This document shows positions 6,573-7,479 of a DNA stretch of 7,479 bases, in pieces. Numbering within the stretch: the stretch's first letter is position 1; each line of letters starts with the position of its first letter. The stretch comes from Phycisphaerae bacterium (GTDB lineage Bacteria > Planctomycetota > Phycisphaerae > Phycisphaerales > SM1A02), in assembly GCA_016873375.1 (NCBI GenBank), contig VGXJ01000081.1, positions 1 through 7,479 of the forward strand. Direction: 5' to 3'. The notes beneath the pieces were generated by a model. The model ran no database searches and had not been told where the DNA came from. It saw nothing but the letters and a program-made list of their open reading frames with translations. The position numbers and the translations under genes were made by a program.

Positions 6573-6611
6573 GGTCTCAATCCTTTGGTTCAAGGGCGAT
6601 TCCCGAGACCA
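6572..6611 (-). promoter_or_regulatory. Ribosome binding site inside a possible hairpin
   Basis: The minus-strand leader has AAAGGA (complement of 6581-6586) eight bases before the ATG, a good Shine-Dalgarno site. It sits inside a potential stem. TGGTCTC (from 6611 to 6605) pairs with GAGACCA (6578 to 6572, the last A being the A of the start codon). After a three-base bulge, AATC (6601-6598) pairs with GATT (6582-6579). That gives 11 pairs around a 15-base loop, so the start region could be occluded. Confidence 0.4.
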
Positions 6612-6624
6612 ACATTGCTGTTGG
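6609..6624 (-). repeat. Small inverted repeat in the leader region
   Basis: CCAACA and TGTTGG form a 6-base-pair stem with a TTGC loop, 36 bases upstream of the start codon of the 691-residue protein. It adjoins and slightly overlaps the larger hairpin over the ribosome binding site, so the two could be alternative structures or an operator. It is short enough to be chance. Confidence 0.25.
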
Positions 6625-6682
6625 CGGGGGCGGGAGTCTAGCACGAGAGCGCGAGCGAATCGGCGCTTCTGCGGCCTCAAAG

Positions 6683-6715
6683 AGCCGCTTCCACGCATTC
6701 GCGGCGGAAGTGGCT
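6683..6715 (-). terminator. Possible terminator after the MetK-like gene
   Basis: In the 218-base gap (6573-6790), AGCCGCTTCC (6683-6692) and GGAAGTGGCT (6706-6715) are inverted with one mismatch (A-C in the minus-strand RNA) and a 13-base loop. On the minus strand they are followed by CTCTTTGAGG, a poor T-run. The position, about 75 bases after the MetK-like stop, suits a terminator, but the weak T-run leaves this uncertain. Apart from this and the leader elements near 6572-6624, I see nothing else in the gap. Confidence 0.3.
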
Positions 6716-6790
6716 ACGAGCTCGCGCTGCCCACGCGCACGATGCCCACCTTCGAGGTGAGGGAGGATGGCTCCGTGCACACCACCCCCC

Positions 6791-7479
6791 TCACCGCCGC
6801 TCGATCGCCGCGACGCGGAAGTCGCGGTCGCCGGGGTTGATGGCGAGCGTGACCGTGCACTCGCGGCAGCCGTGGCGCAGCACTTGCCCCACGGCGATCT
6901 CGCGCGACAGGTGGAACCCGCGCACATCCGCCTTCCATCGGTCCTTGCCCGCCGTCGCGCCCCCGCCGATCGGCACGCGCGGTCCGTAGGCATCCATCAC
7001 GAGCTTCTTGCCTGAGAGCCCGTTGTCGCCGAAGGGCCCGCCCTCGACGAAGTCGCCGATCGGGTTGATGCGCAGGTCGAGGTCGCTGGCCAACGACAGC
7101 CCGGGCACGATGGCCGCCAGCGCTTGCGCCTCGCTGAGCACGCACTCACGCACGGCGCGATGGGTGCGCACGGGATCCCAGTCCTCGCGGTGCTGCAGTG
7201 ATGTGGTGATCGCCTGCACCTGCCACTGGGTCGTTGGCGGCACGACCAGCGGCGCGACTCGCGGCGCGACCCGCCCTGATCGCTGCGCCGCGTTGCCTGG
7301 CTGCGTCAGGGCGACCGTCGACGGTGCATCGATCTGCTGCTCACGCACAAGCACGATGACCTTGCCATCGGGGCCCAAGCCAAGCGAGGGATCGCTGCGA
7401 CGCAGCGCATCGAGCGCACCGGCCAGCCGCTTCACCAGCGCGTGCTCGACCGGCCTCATGTCCGTGCCCGGGGTGCTGC
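6791..7479 (-). CDS. Divergent, C-terminally short MetK-like protein, 5' partial
   Basis: The protein is related to S-adenosylmethionine synthetase (ATP + methionine to SAM). About 228 residues are visible. An ATG at 7459 is internal: the frame upstream reads STPGTD, continuing MetK similarity (TPELMPAPIAYAHRLVRR in E. coli versus TPGTDMRPVEHALVKRL). Numbering from that Met, matches are GPDGKV (29-34), TSLQHRED (86-93), INPIGDFVEGGPFGDNG (131-147), SGKKLVMDAYG (149-159) and GGGATAGKD (165-173). Asp145, Lys152, Lys172 and Lys176 correspond to E. coli Asp238, Lys245, Lys265 and Lys269. Arg244 is replaced by Lys151. The H of HGGGAFSGKD is Ile, and F-S is T-A, so the second MetK signature is broken. 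A Pro/Ala/Arg-rich insertion lies at about 42-75. Only 46 residues follow the Lys269 equivalent, against about 115 in E. coli. It may be a paralogue with altered or lost activity; the N-terminal domain is not visible. Confidence 0.8.
   Translation of the reverse strand, partial: STPGTDMRPVEHALVKRLAGALDALRRSDPSLGLGPDGKVIVLVREQQIDAPSTVALTQPGNAAQRSGRVAPRVAPLVVPPTTQWQVQAITTSLQHREDWDPVRTHRAVRECVLSEAQALAAIVPGLSLASDLDLRINPIGDFVEGGPFGDNGLSGKKLVMDAYGPRVPIGGGATAGKDRWKADVRGFHLSREIAVGQVLRHGCRECTVTLAINPGDRDFRVAAIERR

Noticed and set aside
6573..6698. Upstream extension of the 691-residue exported protein
   Set aside because: It would put 42 basic residues ahead of a clear signal peptide; the ATG at 6572 has a proper ribosome binding site.
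7457..7459. ATG as the true start of the MetK-like gene
   Set aside because: MetK similarity continues in frame upstream of it to the window edge, so the gene is 5' partial.

Overview
The window is GC-rich bacterial DNA. It most likely comes from a planctomycete of the Phycisphaerae type. The main clue is a pair of dockerin-like, EF-hand C-terminal tails (pattern D-x-N/D-x-D-G-x-x-x-G-x-D followed by L-G-x-L-L-x-x-W/F). Such tails are common on secreted proteins of that group. This assignment is an inference from style, because no marker gene is present.

Left part, + strand. The window opens inside an unrecognised membrane protein (1-336). It is followed 17 bases later by a GDP-L-fucose synthase with all its catalytic residues (354-1286). 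After the fcl stop codon, in the same frame, lies a 53-codon dockerin-like tail with no protein body (1287-1448). Next come a GT-A-type glycosyltransferase (1493-2422) and an FkbM-family methyltransferase (2419-3216), translationally coupled by an ATGA overlap. Together, fcl, the glycosyltransferase and the methyltransferase look like part of a cell-surface glycan locus: one makes a fucose donor, one transfers a sugar, and one probably O-methylates it. The partner gene gmd is not in the window.

Middle, + strand. A secreted alpha/beta hydrolase (3320-4351) has a Ser-Asp-His triad and ends in its own two-loop dockerin-like tail. It converges on the next gene across a strong hairpin with a T-rich flank only on the minus-strand side.

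Right part, - strand. A 691-residue exported protein (4497-6572) carries three copies of a W/G-P-rich module, a Gly/Trp/Cys-rich stretch and an Arg/Gly-rich tail. A 218-base gap separates it from a MetK-like gene (6791-7479) whose 5' end lies outside the window. This MetK relative is divergent and about 70 residues short at its C-terminus.

The most notable points are the orphan dockerin-like tail fused in frame behind the fcl stop, the degenerate truncated MetK homologue, the modular W/G/C-rich exported protein, and a possible hairpin over that protein's ribosome binding site. I did not find a clear new defence, mobile or RNA-guided system.
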